Assembly: GCA_963820545.1 (NCBI GenBank)
Contig: CAWGAJ010000001.1
Span: 744,001-808,000 of the forward strand
Source of the DNA: CAWGAJ01 sp963820545
GTDB taxonomy: Bacteria > Planctomycetota > Planctomycetia > Pirellulales > Thermoguttaceae
Reading direction: 5' to 3'
DNA: 64,000 nucleotides
Below, one piece after another: positions 9,354 through 19,024 of the stretch. Position 1 is the first letter of the stretch. Each line of letters begins with the position of its first letter. Under the pieces are notes generated by a model, which had not been told where the DNA came from, did no database searches, and was given only the letters and a program-made list of their open reading frames with translations. The position numbers and the translations under genes are program-made.

Positions 9354-12170
9354 ATGATAGACACAGAAAAAATAAAATACGATTTGTCTTCATCATCCTT
9401 AGCCGATATTTTTCCCGATCATATTGCGGCCGAGTCAGAAGAGGGGAATTTGGAGAACAAGGTAGCGGAAGAGAATAAAAAAAGTGAAATGTTAGAGGCC
9501 CAAATAGCCGTGCTGGAAGAGCAATTGCAATGGTTGCAGACGCAACTAGCAAACATAACTAGCAGCCGCTCATGGCGATTAGCGTTATTGTTGGGGAGCA
9601 TTCGCAGGGTGCTGCTTCCCCCCGGCGGCCGACTGGAGAATTTTTTGCGTATCCTGTATCGGAATACGAAGAAACATCTCAGGGCGGCACGAAAGCGGCT
9701 AAAGCGCGTATCCTTTGCCAGTTCCGAGACAGTGGAGGTCAAGGGTTTGGTAAGCGTGGTTCTGCCGATATACAATCATGCGTATCTTGTCAGACCTTCG
9801 ATAGAAAGCGTACTTGCGCAGACTTACCGGAATTTCGAGTTGATCATTGTCGACGATGGTTCCAGCGATGAAATAGAGGCAGTACTGTTGGATTACGTCG
9901 ATCATCCTCAAGTCCGGATTCTGCGGCAGGCGAATCAGAAACTGCCCAAGGCCTTAAGCAATGGATTCCAGTTTGCCCGGGGAGAATATTGGACGTGGAC
10001 TTCAGCCGACAACATGATGCATCCCGAGCAATTGCAGAAGCTGGTCTCCTTTTTACAAGCGCATCGGGACGCAGTAATGGTTTACGCGGATTACACGGTG
10101 ATTAACGAGGATGGTCAACCACTTAGGGATCCCAGTTTTCGGCCGCACAATAGGCGCAGTCCCGACGATCCGGAAATCCATTTGCCGCACAACACAGAAC
10201 CGTTGTGTAACGTTGCGGACAACTTTATTGGGCCGTGTTTTCTTTATCGCGGGTGGGTGGGGCGTCTTATGGGTGAATACGACCCTATCCTGGGGATAGA
10301 AGATTATGACTACTGGATGCGAATCAATTCGGCTTTTCGCATCATGCACCTGGACAGCGACAAAGCGCTTTACCGATACCGAGTTCACGACGACAGTCTG
10401 AGCGGTCGCGCCGTGCAACTAAAGATCTTCGAGCACGCCAGAAACCTAATGGTTTATCAGCGTAAGCGCGAGGAATATTATCAACGCCCCTGGACAATCT
10501 ATGCCGACGAGGCGATATATTCGTGGCTGAAGAGGACGAAGACGGCCCCGCACCAGGTGATTCCTTGGTCCGGGCAGCAGGCATCATGTTCGAGTGGAGA
10601 GAAGAAGATGCTGATCGTCGAGGCCAGCAATTTGCCGACGGTTGCGGGAAACGCACTGCCCGACGATTTATGCGTCGTTGCCGTGTTTAACGGAGACATT
10701 TCCGCGGCATACCGATATCGCAATGAAATCCGGCGGACCCGGGCGGTATGTTTCAGTAAAGCTAAAAGCACATTACAACGGCTGGCCTTGCTCACACCGC
10801 AGGCGTTTCAGGTAGAATCCGCAAAGTCATTAGTGGAGTTAGCGGTTTGTTACGCGAATAACCGCATTTTTTACGCCAATACCCGTTCGTCCCAGGAACG
10901 TGCGCGGAGCGCGCCGCGCGTGTTTCAATCGGGGAGGCGGAGGCTTCACGTGCTGATGCAGGTCGACTCGTTCACCCAGGGCGGCATGGAAAACATGGTT
11001 ATCGATATGGCGACCAGCTTGGATCGCCGATACTTTCAGACATCGATGCTGGTATTGGGGAGACACGGCGAGGCGGTATCCGATGCGCGGAGGCGCGGGA
11101 TTCGCGTGCTAACCCTGCCGGCAACAAACCGCGAAGAGGCCTATGGGAATTTATTGGTGAAAGAGAAGATTGACCTAGTCAATACGCATTTTTCCTTATT
11201 TGGGGCGTCCATCACCTGCAAGCTGGGCATTCCCTTTGTGCAGACCATTCACGGCACGTATGTAGGCATAATGCCGAAGCAACGGGCCGCCTATCAAGCA
11301 AACGATCGGTTTACCTCCGCCTACGCTTGTGTTTCGCAAGCGGCCGCTTATTACTCGGACGTTAACTTGGGATTGTCGGTAGCAAAAATGGTGGTTATTC
11401 CCAACGGCATCAACACCGCGCGATTGAATAAGGCGATGAATGCCGATCAACGCGAGGACTTGCGGCGGCAACTAGGGCTGAGCCCAAAGAACTATGTATT
11501 TCTCAATGCCGGCAGCATTCAAGCGCCGAAAGGGCAGCTATTGTTGGTCAAAGCCTTTGCCGAAGTTTTTGCCGAGCATCCCGAGGCGAGGCTTGTTCTT
11601 TTGGGGAAAAGCGAGGATGCAAAGTACTTTGCCGAGATTAAACGTTTGATTACCCGCCGCGGGCTGGAAAAAGCGGTGATTCTGGCCGGACACCACAACG
11701 ACGTGGGCTTATTCTATTGCCTAGCCGACGCATTTGTACTGCCCTCGCTTTGGGAAGGCTGGAGCTTGGCGTTAGCGGAAGCCATCTATTCTAATTTGCC
11801 CGTGATAGCCACAGCGGTCGGCAGTGCGCCGGATTTGTTGCCCGAGGTAGGCGGGCGTTTAATCCCCCCGCCATTTGAGTCGATCACGGATCTGGAGTAT
11901 GAGACTCTTAGCGGGTATCTCACCCGGCATGATCCGCAGTTTTTAGGCAATCTGATAGAAGTCATGAAAGGCATATGCGTGGAGCGTCCCCGGCCGGAAT
12001 TGCCGGATCATTTGCGTCGGGAAATGGACTGCAAAACCGCGTATCATACTTATGAGCAACTATATATGTGGTTGGTTCAAGGCGGCGATCCCAGCGCCGC
12101 CAGGGCTTGGTCCGGACCGTTTGCCGATTTATGGACAGAATTGAATAAAATTCATCAGTGCGCTGCATGA
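9354..12170 (+). CDS. Two-domain glycosyltransferase (coiled coil - GT2 - GT4)
   Basis: A 938-residue fusion. Residues ~30-75 form a charged heptad-like coiled coil. Residues ~130-370 are a GT-A fold family 2 transferase (VSVVLPIYNH, IIVDDGSSD, and SADN at the usual DXD position). Residues ~530-890 are a GT-B fold family 4 transferase (QGGMENMV at the N-lobe, NAGSIQAPKGQ, and EGWSLALAEA as the E-x7-E nucleotide-sugar motif). Two enzymes on one chain can add successive sugars to an envelope glycan; donor and acceptor cannot be read. A methyltransferase and a GT-C-like protein follow on the same strand, 15 nt and ~130 nt downstream, suggesting one unit. Confidence 0.88.
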   Translation: MIDTEKIKYDLSSSSLADIFPDHIAAESEEGNLENKVAEENKKSEMLEAQIAVLEEQLQWLQTQLANITSSRSWRLALLLGSIRRVLLPPGGRLENFLRILYRNTKKHLRAARKRLKRVSFASSETVEVKGLVSVVLPIYNHAYLVRPSIESVLAQTYRNFELIIVDDGSSDEIEAVLLDYVDHPQVRILRQANQKLPKALSNGFQFARGEYWTWTSADNMMHPEQLQKLVSFLQAHRDAVMVYADYTVINEDGQPLRDPSFRPHNRRSPDDPEIHLPHNTEPLCNVADNFIGPCFLYRGWVGRLMGEYDPILGIEDYDYWMRINSAFRIMHLDSDKALYRYRVHDDSLSGRAVQLKIFEHARNLMVYQRKREEYYQRPWTIYADEAIYSWLKRTKTAPHQVIPWSGQQASCSSGEKKMLIVEASNLPTVAGNALPDDLCVVAVFNGDISAAYRYRNEIRRTRAVCFSKAKSTLQRLALLTPQAFQVESAKSLVELAVCYANNRIFYANTRSSQERARSAPRVFQSGRRRLHVLMQVDSFTQGGMENMVIDMATSLDRRYFQTSMLVLGRHGEAVSDARRRGIRVLTLPATNREEAYGNLLVKEKIDLVNTHFSLFGASITCKLGIPFVQTIHGTYVGIMPKQRAAYQANDRFTSAYACVSQAAAYYSDVNLGLSVAKMVVIPNGINTARLNKAMNADQREDLRRQLGLSPKNYVFLNAGSIQAPKGQLLLVKAFAEVFAEHPEARLVLLGKSEDAKYFAEIKRLITRRGLEKAVILAGHHNDVGLFYCLADAFVLPSLWEGWSLALAEAIYSNLPVIATAVGSAPDLLPEVGGRLIPPPFESITDLEYETLSGYLTRHDPQFLGNLIEVMKGICVERPRPELPDHLRREMDCKTAYHTYEQLYMWLVQGGDPSAARAWSGPFADLWTELNKIHQCAA

Positions 12171-12185
12171 CTGAAAAAGAGACTT

Positions 12186-13223
12186 ATGAAACTAGCTGAA
12201 AATTTCGGTAAAATATGGGGACGGTTTGGTTTGCGCGGGAAAAAACCGCGGAATAATTCCTTTAGTTCATTACCTTGCTCGCCAAGCGACCATCCCGGCG
12301 TTTTTTTCCGGCAAGTTCCCAATAGTCAAGATTCGGTTTCCGGATACAAGATTCTCTGGGAAATCGCGCGAGACATCGCTGCCGTGGTTGGCAAGCAATT
12401 GTTTTCCTATGAAATACGACGTTATACTCCGTTAGGCGACGATCTCGATCCGGAAAGGCTCGCGTTCCTGGACATAATCTTACATCAACGAGACATGCTG
12501 CCGCCTTTGCCGGCTGGCGAGGAAGCAAAATGGCAGGAATTGTCTTTTTGGAGATGGGTTGCGGTGGAGGGTTATGATGGGATGGCGCCGCAGGAGTTTC
12601 CCATATATCAAAAACAATGGATGCTAGGCTGTTTTACCCGAACCGGCTGGGAGATTAACGACTTAGAAGAATGCGACTTGGTAGAGATCGGCTGCGGACC
12701 GCTGGGGATGATAGAGTATCTGCCGGGCAAACGCAAAGTGGGCTATGACCCGTTAAATGAAGAGTACGAGAGGTTGTTTTACCGCGTGCGTTCGGGCGGC
12801 GTGAAGTATGTCTCCGAGCTGGAACCGCTTTGTCAAACAGACCGCCAGGCCTTCGATTTCGCCATTTGCTTTAACGTGCTCGACCATACGACGCAACCCA
12901 GGCAACTCTTTGACATCTGTATGGATCTGCTCAAACCCGGGGGGAGATTCCTCTTCCAGGTAAACACGGTCAAGGAAGGCGAAACATTTCCCCAAGAGCA
13001 TGCGCGCATGCACCCCTCGCCGTTGAAGGTCGAAGAGATCTGTAATTGGCTCGATGACTACAGCAGTGATTACCGGAAGGTGTACTGCGACGAGTTCTCG
13101 GAAATAAAAGAATATTTCTTCATGGCCTGGGGCCACAAAGACCGCGCTCCCCTGAGACGCGATGCGGAAGACACGCATACTCCTTTGCCGGCACACTCAT
13201 GCAGAGACGAATTGCATATATGA
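12186..13223 (+). CDS. SAM-dependent methyltransferase (class I)
   Basis: 345 residues. The Rossmann SAM-binding motif I is VEIGCGPLG (about residue 162), followed by the acidic VGYDPL strand end and a motif-IV-like FDFAICFNVLDH. KPGGRFLFQVN fits post-motif III. The N-terminal ~150 residues are unassigned. The start is ATG 12186, 15 nt after the glycosyltransferase stop, so the two are probably co-transcribed. Methylation of a glycan or its lipid carrier is a guess from context. Confidence 0.82.
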   Translation: MKLAENFGKIWGRFGLRGKKPRNNSFSSLPCSPSDHPGVFFRQVPNSQDSVSGYKILWEIARDIAAVVGKQLFSYEIRRYTPLGDDLDPERLAFLDIILHQRDMLPPLPAGEEAKWQELSFWRWVAVEGYDGMAPQEFPIYQKQWMLGCFTRTGWEINDLEECDLVEIGCGPLGMIEYLPGKRKVGYDPLNEEYERLFYRVRSGGVKYVSELEPLCQTDRQAFDFAICFNVLDHTTQPRQLFDICMDLLKPGGRFLFQVNTVKEGETFPQEHARMHPSPLKVEEICNWLDDYSSDYRKVYCDEFSEIKEYFFMAWGHKDRAPLRRDAEDTHTPLPAHSCRDELHI

Positions 13224-13355
13224 CGAACGGCTAATCATCCTTAAATGACAGATCTTTAATTATTTTTGGCGGAACAAAATCGCAGGCAGAGCGAAGCAAG
13301 GGTCCCTTCCGCTGTTGTCAAAGAACTGGATGGCGCCTTTGGAGAGGCGGGAGAT

Positions 13356-15344
13356 ATGCAAAGCGAACAAAGTGAACCAATTTATAATTTTCTGGGCAGC
13401 ATGATCGTTTTTCATGGAGTGGTGCAGTTCGCGACGCTTTTCTTGAGCGCATTGAAGATTGCTTTGCACTTTCCGTTTCCGCAGTTGATTCTCCTTTTAG
13501 CTCTCGCGGCGGCATGTGGATTCTGGCGGAGGGGAAAATCGCCGGAGGAAACCGATGAAAATCAAACAAAACCGCAGACGCGACTGCCATATATGATTAT
13601 CGTTTCCGCAGGGCTGATCTATGTCCTGCTATGTATAGTGGGGTATGTTGCCGAGGAAGTTACTTGGGATGGGAACGCATATCATCTCCCAGCCATCTAT
13701 TTCTGGAATATGAAGGGTTACGTTCATTGGATCGATGATGAGTTGCCGCTCTCAATGTTCATGAACGGATACCCGAAGGCGGTCGAGTTGACGGCCTTTG
13801 TGATTACCCATGCATTTCATTCCGATGCGATTGTCAACGCGGTCAATATGCTGTTTTATCCCTTGGGTGTAATGGGGCTTGCCTATCTGGCGAAATCGCT
13901 GGGAGCTTCCCGGCCCTGGGCATGGTTTGCCGGTGCAGCCTGGCTTCTGATCCCCATCAACATTTTTCAAGCGGCAACGCTCTATGTAGATTGCAGCTTT
14001 GCATCTTGCATTATTGCGTTCCTTGCGGCAATGGTTCATGTGCTGCTGAATTTTCCAGCATCTTCATTCCGGGGGAAGTTGCGAGCGATGCTAATACTTG
14101 GGGCGGCGGGGGGGCTTGTCATAGGCGGCAAATCGTCGGGAATAACGATCGTGGGCTTGGGATTCCTGGCGGTAACTTTTGCATTTGCCTACCGTTGGGC
14201 CAGAGAGCGTGGCGCCGGTATTTTTACCGCCGTAATTATGCCCTTGTTGTGCGCAGCGACAGTCTCCTCAGCAGTGGGCGGATATTGGTATTTGCGCAAC
14301 TATCTAGTAAAGGGGAGCCCTCTTTATCCAGCAGGTTTATCGATTGCCAATTATCGCATATTTCCCGGTCTAGAGATCGACCAATTCGTGGGATTCGAAG
14401 GTAACACTGCCCCGGAACTGCGTGGTCTGCCGGTATATATGAGAGTATTAAAAATATGGTTCCAGCATAGGGGTTGGGGGCCTGATTTTTTCTGTTGCGA
14501 CACACGTGTAGGCGGTTTAGGTTACTTTTGGCCGGCAGCCTGTCTGCCGGCCGTGCCCGGGCTGTTGGCTTATCTTATGTATAAGCGCAAATGGAAAACC
14601 CTGGAAATTCTCCTGCTGTTATTGATCATAACGGGAGTGGCATTCTTGATTCAGCCGATGAACTGGTGGTCTCGTTTTACGGTTTGGATTTATGTGGTCG
14701 GATTGCCCTCGTTCGCAGCTCTCGCATCTGTTTTTTATATACGCCAGACTTCGTTCGCCGCCATTAACACGGAAGAATTTGGGGGAAATAAGCCACTCTT
14801 GAGACGAAGGCCATTCGGAGCGCGGATCCTGGGGGGGACGCCAAGCACATGGGCCTCGACCTGCATGCTTATTTTGGCGATTGAAGGATGGAATTGCTGC
14901 TTTTGGGCTTGCACCTGGGCGACATTTTCGCGTATTTCTGAAATTAAACAAATGATAGGATATCGTTACTCTCCCGGCAATCAAGTCCTCTGGCCGAAAC
15001 TGCGGGGCACCGTTTTCGATGAGATTTTTTCCAGTGACGTCTCTTTGGCGATCTCCCAAATAGAATGGCACGCAGACACTAATTATCCTATTATCATGGG
15101 CGGATTATCCACGGCTAATAGTAAACGACAGATCGTGATGGTCAATAAAAATCCCAATAAGGAAACCATCGATAGTTTGATTGCGGAGGGTGTGCGCTAT
15201 TTAATATGGGACGATACTAATCCGCTCCCCGATTTCCTTAAACAAGGTGGTTTTCCCCGGGAAAAAGCCGAAGTATTTTATGTATTTAAGCTGATGCCCG
15301 GCGAGCAGTCAGCTCGGGTAGATACCGGCCGCTCAATCAAATGA
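13356..15344 (+). CDS. Multi-pass membrane protein, probable GT-C fold glycosyltransferase
   Basis: About 660 residues with roughly ten hydrophobic segments. The early extracytoplasmic loop holds an acidic motif (TWDGNAYHLPA), as in GT-C enzymes that use polyprenyl-phosphate sugars. The C-terminal ~150 residues look soluble. ATG 13356 is chosen because a purine-rich ribosome-binding stretch (GGAGAGGCGGGAG) sits just upstream; the same frame extends to a TTG at 13266 that has none. As third gene of the glycan cluster it could transfer a sugar on the outer membrane face. Specificity is unknown. Confidence 0.75.
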   Translation: MQSEQSEPIYNFLGSMIVFHGVVQFATLFLSALKIALHFPFPQLILLLALAAACGFWRRGKSPEETDENQTKPQTRLPYMIIVSAGLIYVLLCIVGYVAEEVTWDGNAYHLPAIYFWNMKGYVHWIDDELPLSMFMNGYPKAVELTAFVITHAFHSDAIVNAVNMLFYPLGVMGLAYLAKSLGASRPWAWFAGAAWLLIPINIFQAATLYVDCSFASCIIAFLAAMVHVLLNFPASSFRGKLRAMLILGAAGGLVIGGKSSGITIVGLGFLAVTFAFAYRWARERGAGIFTAVIMPLLCAATVSSAVGGYWYLRNYLVKGSPLYPAGLSIANYRIFPGLEIDQFVGFEGNTAPELRGLPVYMRVLKIWFQHRGWGPDFFCCDTRVGGLGYFWPAACLPAVPGLLAYLMYKRKWKTLEILLLLLIITGVAFLIQPMNWWSRFTVWIYVVGLPSFAALASVFYIRQTSFAAINTEEFGGNKPLLRRRPFGARILGGTPSTWASTCMLILAIEGWNCCFWACTWATFSRISEIKQMIGYRYSPGNQVLWPKLRGTVFDEIFSSDVSLAISQIEWHADTNYPIIMGGLSTANSKRQIVMVNKNPNKETIDSLIAEGVRYLIWDDTNPLPDFLKQGGFPREKAEVFYVFKLMPGEQSARVDTGRSIK

Positions 15345-15427
15345 GCATCAGCCCAGGGCTGGTAATGTCTGGGTTAAGAAGAGAAAAAAGTGTCGTCAAG
15401 TTTTAGGGCTTTTTAGGGATGGCGGGA

Positions 15428-16709
15428 TTATCGCCCCTGGGGAAAGAGCGTGCCGCCGTAAATTGCCGCGTCGCCGAGGATTTCCTCGATCCGCAACAAT
15501 TGATTGTACTTGGCCATGCGGTCGGTGCGCGAGGCCGAACCGGTCTTGATCTGCCCGGTGCTGAGGGCCACGGCCAGATCGGCGATGGTGGCGTCTTCGG
15601 TTTCGCCGCTGCGATGGCTGGTCACGGTGGTATAGCCGTTGCGTTTGGCCAATTCAATGGCATCGATCGTCTCGGTAAGCGTGCCGATCTGGTTTAGCTT
15701 GATGAGGATGCTGTTGGCAATGCCTTCGTCGATGCCGCGCTTAAGCCGTTTGGTATTGGTAACGAAGAGGTCGTCGCCGACCAATTGAATTTTTTTGCCC
15801 AGGCGTTGGGTGAGCAATTTCCAGCCGTCCCAGTCGTCCTCGGCAAAGCCGTCTTCGATGGAGCAGATGGGATATTTATCCACCCAGCTTGCATACAAAT
15901 CGACCAACTGTTCCGCGGTGATTTGCCGGCCATCGACTGAATATCGTTTATTCTCGGCGTTGTAGAATTCGGAAGCGGCGGGATCCAAGGCGATAAACAC
16001 CTGTTTGCCCAACTCGTAGCCGGCCTGGCTCACGGCTTCGACGATCACTTCCAACGCCTCGCCGTTGCTTTTGAAATCCGGGGCGAAACCGCCTTCGTCG
16101 CCCACGTTGGTGGCCAACTTCTTCGACTGCAAAACTTTCTTGAGGTTATGAAAAACCTCGCAGCCGCAGCGGATGGCGTCGGAAAAGGAGGAGAAAGCCA
16201 GGGGCATGACCATGAACTCCTGCACGTCGACCTTATTGTCGGCGTGTTTGCCGCCGTTAAGGATGTTCATCATGGGGGCCGGCAGGATCCGCGCCTACGC
16301 CGCCGAGGTAACGAAACAGCGGCAAACCGGCGTGGATCGCCGCGGCATGGGCCACGGCCAAGGAAACGCCGAGGATCGCATTGGCGCCGAGGTTCTTTTT
16401 GTTTTCGCTGCCGTCGAGTTCGATCATGCGCTGATCCACGGCGACTTGATCCAGGGCGTCCATGCCGCAGAGTTCATCGGCGAGTTTGACGTTTACGTTA
16501 TCGACGGCTTGTAAAACTCCCTTGCCGAGATATTTGGATTTGTCGCCGTCGCGGAGCTCCCAGGCCTCGTGCACGCCGGTGCTGGCGCCGCTGGGCACGG
16601 CCGCGCGGCCAGAGGAACCGTCGGCCAACTCCACGTCGACCTCGACGGTGGGATTGCCGCGGCTGTCGAGAATTTGTCGCCCGCGAATGTCCACAATTGT
16701 TGAACTCAT
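15428..16709 (-). CDS. eno: Enolase (frameshifted in this assembly)
   Basis: Enolase converts 2-phosphoglycerate to phosphoenolpyruvate. Family motifs run through the whole length: SRGNPTVEVDV at the N-terminus, GDEGGFAP, SIEDGFAEDDW, LVGDDLFVTN, IKLNQIGTLTET and SHRSGETED near the C-terminus. The length (about 427 residues) is normal. The frame changes near 16292: restoring a lost GC in GGCGCGG gives GVGARILPAPMMN, exactly the expected junction. An AGGAGA box lies 11 nt upstream of ATG 16709. It sits 2 kb from a fluoride riboswitch; enolase is the classical fluoride-inhibited enzyme. Confidence 0.95.
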
Positions 16710-16876
16710 TGGGTTTACATCTCCTATTAAAGTTTTTATAAAGAGGCTTTCAGCCCGATTTTAGTTCAAGGGGATATTGAAAAGGTATTATTTTGTCCCA
16801 TTAAAAAGTATTTGTCTAGTCCGCCCCGCGCGGCAGTTTGACATAAAATGAAAATTATCATCCTCGGCGGTTGCTG

Positions 16877-17593
16877 ATGTGGAATTGGATTTTGCTTGGT
16901 ATCGGAACGCTTGTTGCCGGCACACTAGCAGCCGTAACCGGCTTTGGCGGGGCCGCTATCCTTTTGCCGCTATTGGTTGTTATCTTTGGGATTCGGGATG
17001 CCATTCCGATCCTGACGGTTGCTCAACTGATCGGCAATGGCAGCCGGGTTTGGTTCAACCGGAAGGAACTTGACTGGCAGGTGGTCAGGTGGTTCGCTCT
17101 CGGGTCGATTCCCGCCGCAATAGTCGGTAGTCTGTTATTCGCTTCCGCCCCGTTGTCTGCTTTGACCCGGCTGCTGGGGGCATTCCTGATAGGCGTTGTG
17201 ATCTATCGTCATGTTAGAAAACGCGTTTACAAACTGCCCTTGCGAGGATTCGCCCCGTTAGGGGCCGTGGCTTCTTTCCTTTCGGCATTACTCGGCACTG
17301 TGGGGCCGCTTATGGCCCCTTTCTTTCTCGCCTACGGATTGATCAAAGGGGCATACATCGGGACCGAAGCCTTGGCTTCGCTACTGATGCACGTTGTCAA
17401 GATTATTGTGTATGGCGGAACTTCGCTCCTCACGGTCGGTAGCGTGGTTGTGGGGCTGACAATGGGTCTTGGGCTGATTGTCGGTTCTTACATTGGAACC
17501 CGCATTGTGCATCGCTTATCGGAGCGTGTTTTTGTGTTTCTAGTGGAAGCCACATTGGTTATTGCGGGATTGCGGTTTCTTATCGGCGGATAG
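16877..17593 (+). CDS. TSUP (TauE/SafE) family membrane transporter
   Basis: About 238 residues, nearly all hydrophobic, with about eight predicted membrane spans. It has the typical TSUP opening (AAVTGFGGAAILLPLLVV) and an internal half repeat (VASFLSALLGTVGPLMAPFF). Family members export sulfite, sulfoacetate or other organosulfur anions; the substrate here is unknown. ATG 16877 is preferred over the TTG six bases earlier. It is divergent from eno and converges with the antiporter gene, with only 6 bp between the stops. Confidence 0.85.
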   Translation: MWNWILLGIGTLVAGTLAAVTGFGGAAILLPLLVVIFGIRDAIPILTVAQLIGNGSRVWFNRKELDWQVVRWFALGSIPAAIVGSLLFASAPLSALTRLLGAFLIGVVIYRHVRKRVYKLPLRGFAPLGAVASFLSALLGTVGPLMAPFFLAYGLIKGAYIGTEALASLLMHVVKIIVYGGTSLLTVGSVVVGLTMGLGLIVGSYIGTRIVHRLSERVFVFLVEATLVIAGLRFLIGG

Positions 17594-17599
17594 GCAGCG

Positions 17600-18823
17600 T
17601 CATTCATCCTCAAACGCGTTCATGGAATCGGCGGTCCCGGCGAAGGCGGCTTCTAGTTGGGGAATTTCCTCGTCGGCAATTGGCGCATCGGGCAACAAGT
17701 GGCGGGGCAAAAAAGCGGCATTGGCAATCATGGTCGGAATAAGCGCGCTGGCAATGACCGCCGCGACAAGAAACGAGTATTGTTCCTTGGTCACAATGTC
17801 GTGAGTCAGGCCGTATAGGGCGGATATCGTGCCAAACGTCAACCCAGTAGACATCAGCAGGGTGTAATACCAGCGTTCATTACCGTCCTCTCGAAACATG
17901 CCAATAACGGGAAAAAGCCCGAAAATCTTGGACACGACTTTACCGCCAAAGAGTACTAGGAACACTAGCGGAGCGGACAATAGCGCAGGCATGGAAACCA
18001 AAGAACCCGCCCGGATGAAGTAGAAAGGCGTGAGGAAACCGATAGTCAGGGTTCGCAAGCGCCGGATATAAAAATGGTCCCGGCCAATGGTCTTGGCAAG
18101 CACCATTCCCGCAAGGTAGGCGGGCAATACCGCTTCGCTCCCCGCCCAGAGTGACAGAGCGCCCAATCCGCACAGAATAAGCAAAATCCATTTCGTCCTG
18201 ATTGCGGCCGTTCGGTTTCCATACCAAGCGATCAGGCGCGATGTAATAAAAGGCAACAATAAGAGAGCAGCGGCGCACACGCCAACGAAAACCGCCGTCC
18301 GATAAGTGAACGGGGCGAATAATAATCCTAGGGCGATGACCGTGCCAAGATCATTGACGAAACATGCGCCGAGAATCCCTTTGCCAAATTCAGTCTTGTT
18401 GAAGCCGGATTCGAGCATCACGGCATAGACCACGGCCATTGACGTGGTGGAAAGGGCAATCCCGGCCAGCCAACTTGCCGAAAGGTCCCATCCCAAAACG
18501 AATCTTGCCAAGGCGGCACAACCCAGAAACGGCGTGATGAAGCCGAACATACCGACAACCATAACCTCGCGAAGCTTTGTTTTCATTGAGGCCGGATCAA
18601 GTTCCGCTCCAGCTAGGAATGTCAATAAAACCGCGCCCACGGAAGCAACGACCCGGAGCCATTCCTGATTCGCGCCCAGCCTATCAGGACTGATCGCAAA
18701 AGCGGCTCCTATCCCGACGCAAATCTCTACCAGGGCGATAGAGATTCTCAGGTGACTGGCCAACACAGCAGAGAGAACGGCAAGAGCCAGCCAAATTGAA
18801 GCAATTACATAGACTTGTTCCAT
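17600..18823 (-). CDS. CPA2-type cation/proton antiporter under fluoride riboswitch control
   Basis: About 407 residues with 11-13 hydrophobic spans and a glutamate/aspartate-bearing core as in KefB/NhaS-type exchangers (FLAGAELDP, ALSTTSMAVVYAVM, FVNDLGTVIALGLLF). ND in FVNDLGT matches the conserved ion-binding pair of CPA2 antiporters. No TrkA-N/RCK domain is attached. ATG 18823 is chosen because a crcB-type fluoride aptamer and terminator lie immediately upstream; the frame could extend further but would then run through the riboswitch. Na+/H+ antiporters are known members of fluoride-switch regulons, so a role in fluoride or ion homeostasis is likely. Confidence 0.88.
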   Translation of the reverse strand: MEQVYVIASIWLALAVLSAVLASHLRISIALVEICVGIGAAFAISPDRLGANQEWLRVVASVGAVLLTFLAGAELDPASMKTKLREVMVVGMFGFITPFLGCAALARFVLGWDLSASWLAGIALSTTSMAVVYAVMLESGFNKTEFGKGILGACFVNDLGTVIALGLLFAPFTYRTAVFVGVCAAALLLLPFITSRLIAWYGNRTAAIRTKWILLILCGLGALSLWAGSEAVLPAYLAGMVLAKTIGRDHFYIRRLRTLTIGFLTPFYFIRAGSLVSMPALLSAPLVFLVLFGGKVVSKIFGLFPVIGMFREDGNERWYYTLLMSTGLTFGTISALYGLTHDIVTKEQYSFLVAAVIASALIPTMIANAAFLPRHLLPDAPIADEEIPQLEAAFAGTADSMNAFEDE

Positions 18824-18841
18824 TGGAGTCCCCGTATAAAC

Positions 18842-18865
18842 AAAAAACCCTGCCTCTCGGCAGGG
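18842..18865 (-). terminator. Intrinsic terminator of the fluoride riboswitch
   Basis: On the minus strand CCCTGCC-GAGA-GGCAGGG is followed by TTTTTTG. The hairpin lies between the aptamer and ATG 18823, so it is probably the expression platform: without fluoride transcription stops here, with fluoride it continues. Confidence 0.88.
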
Positions 18866-18905
18866 CTTGCTGATACAGATGATTAACCCCTGCCGTGAGG
18901 GTACG

Positions 18906-18957
18906 CGGCAGGAGTTATCAGCCCGATTCGGGCGGTTGTACGGGGAACTCCATCCCC
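18906..18957 (-). ncRNA. Fluoride riboswitch (crcB motif) aptamer
   Basis: The minus strand reads GGGGATGGAGTTCCCC (P1 with the GAUG box), then CAACCGCCC, a small GCCCGAATCGGGC hairpin, then TGATAACTCCTGCCG. GGAGTT pairs with the downstream AACTCC, and the GAUG/UGAU boxes match the published fluoride aptamer. It precedes a cation/proton antiporter gene and is followed by a strong terminator. Confidence 0.93.
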
Positions 18958-19024
18958 TGACCTTCATATTTTCGACAAATCACACGTGGTTGTCAAGTGA
19001 ACCTTTTTTTGCGATAACATTTCC

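Noticed and set aside
15345..15427. Gene or terminator between the GT-C gene and eno
   Set aside because: Only a weak CAGCCCAGGGCTG palindrome; too little to call.
18867..18905. Second aptamer or leader peptide between fluoride aptamer and terminator
   Set aside because: The CTGCCG...CGGCAG hairpin there is best explained as part of the expression platform; no open frame.
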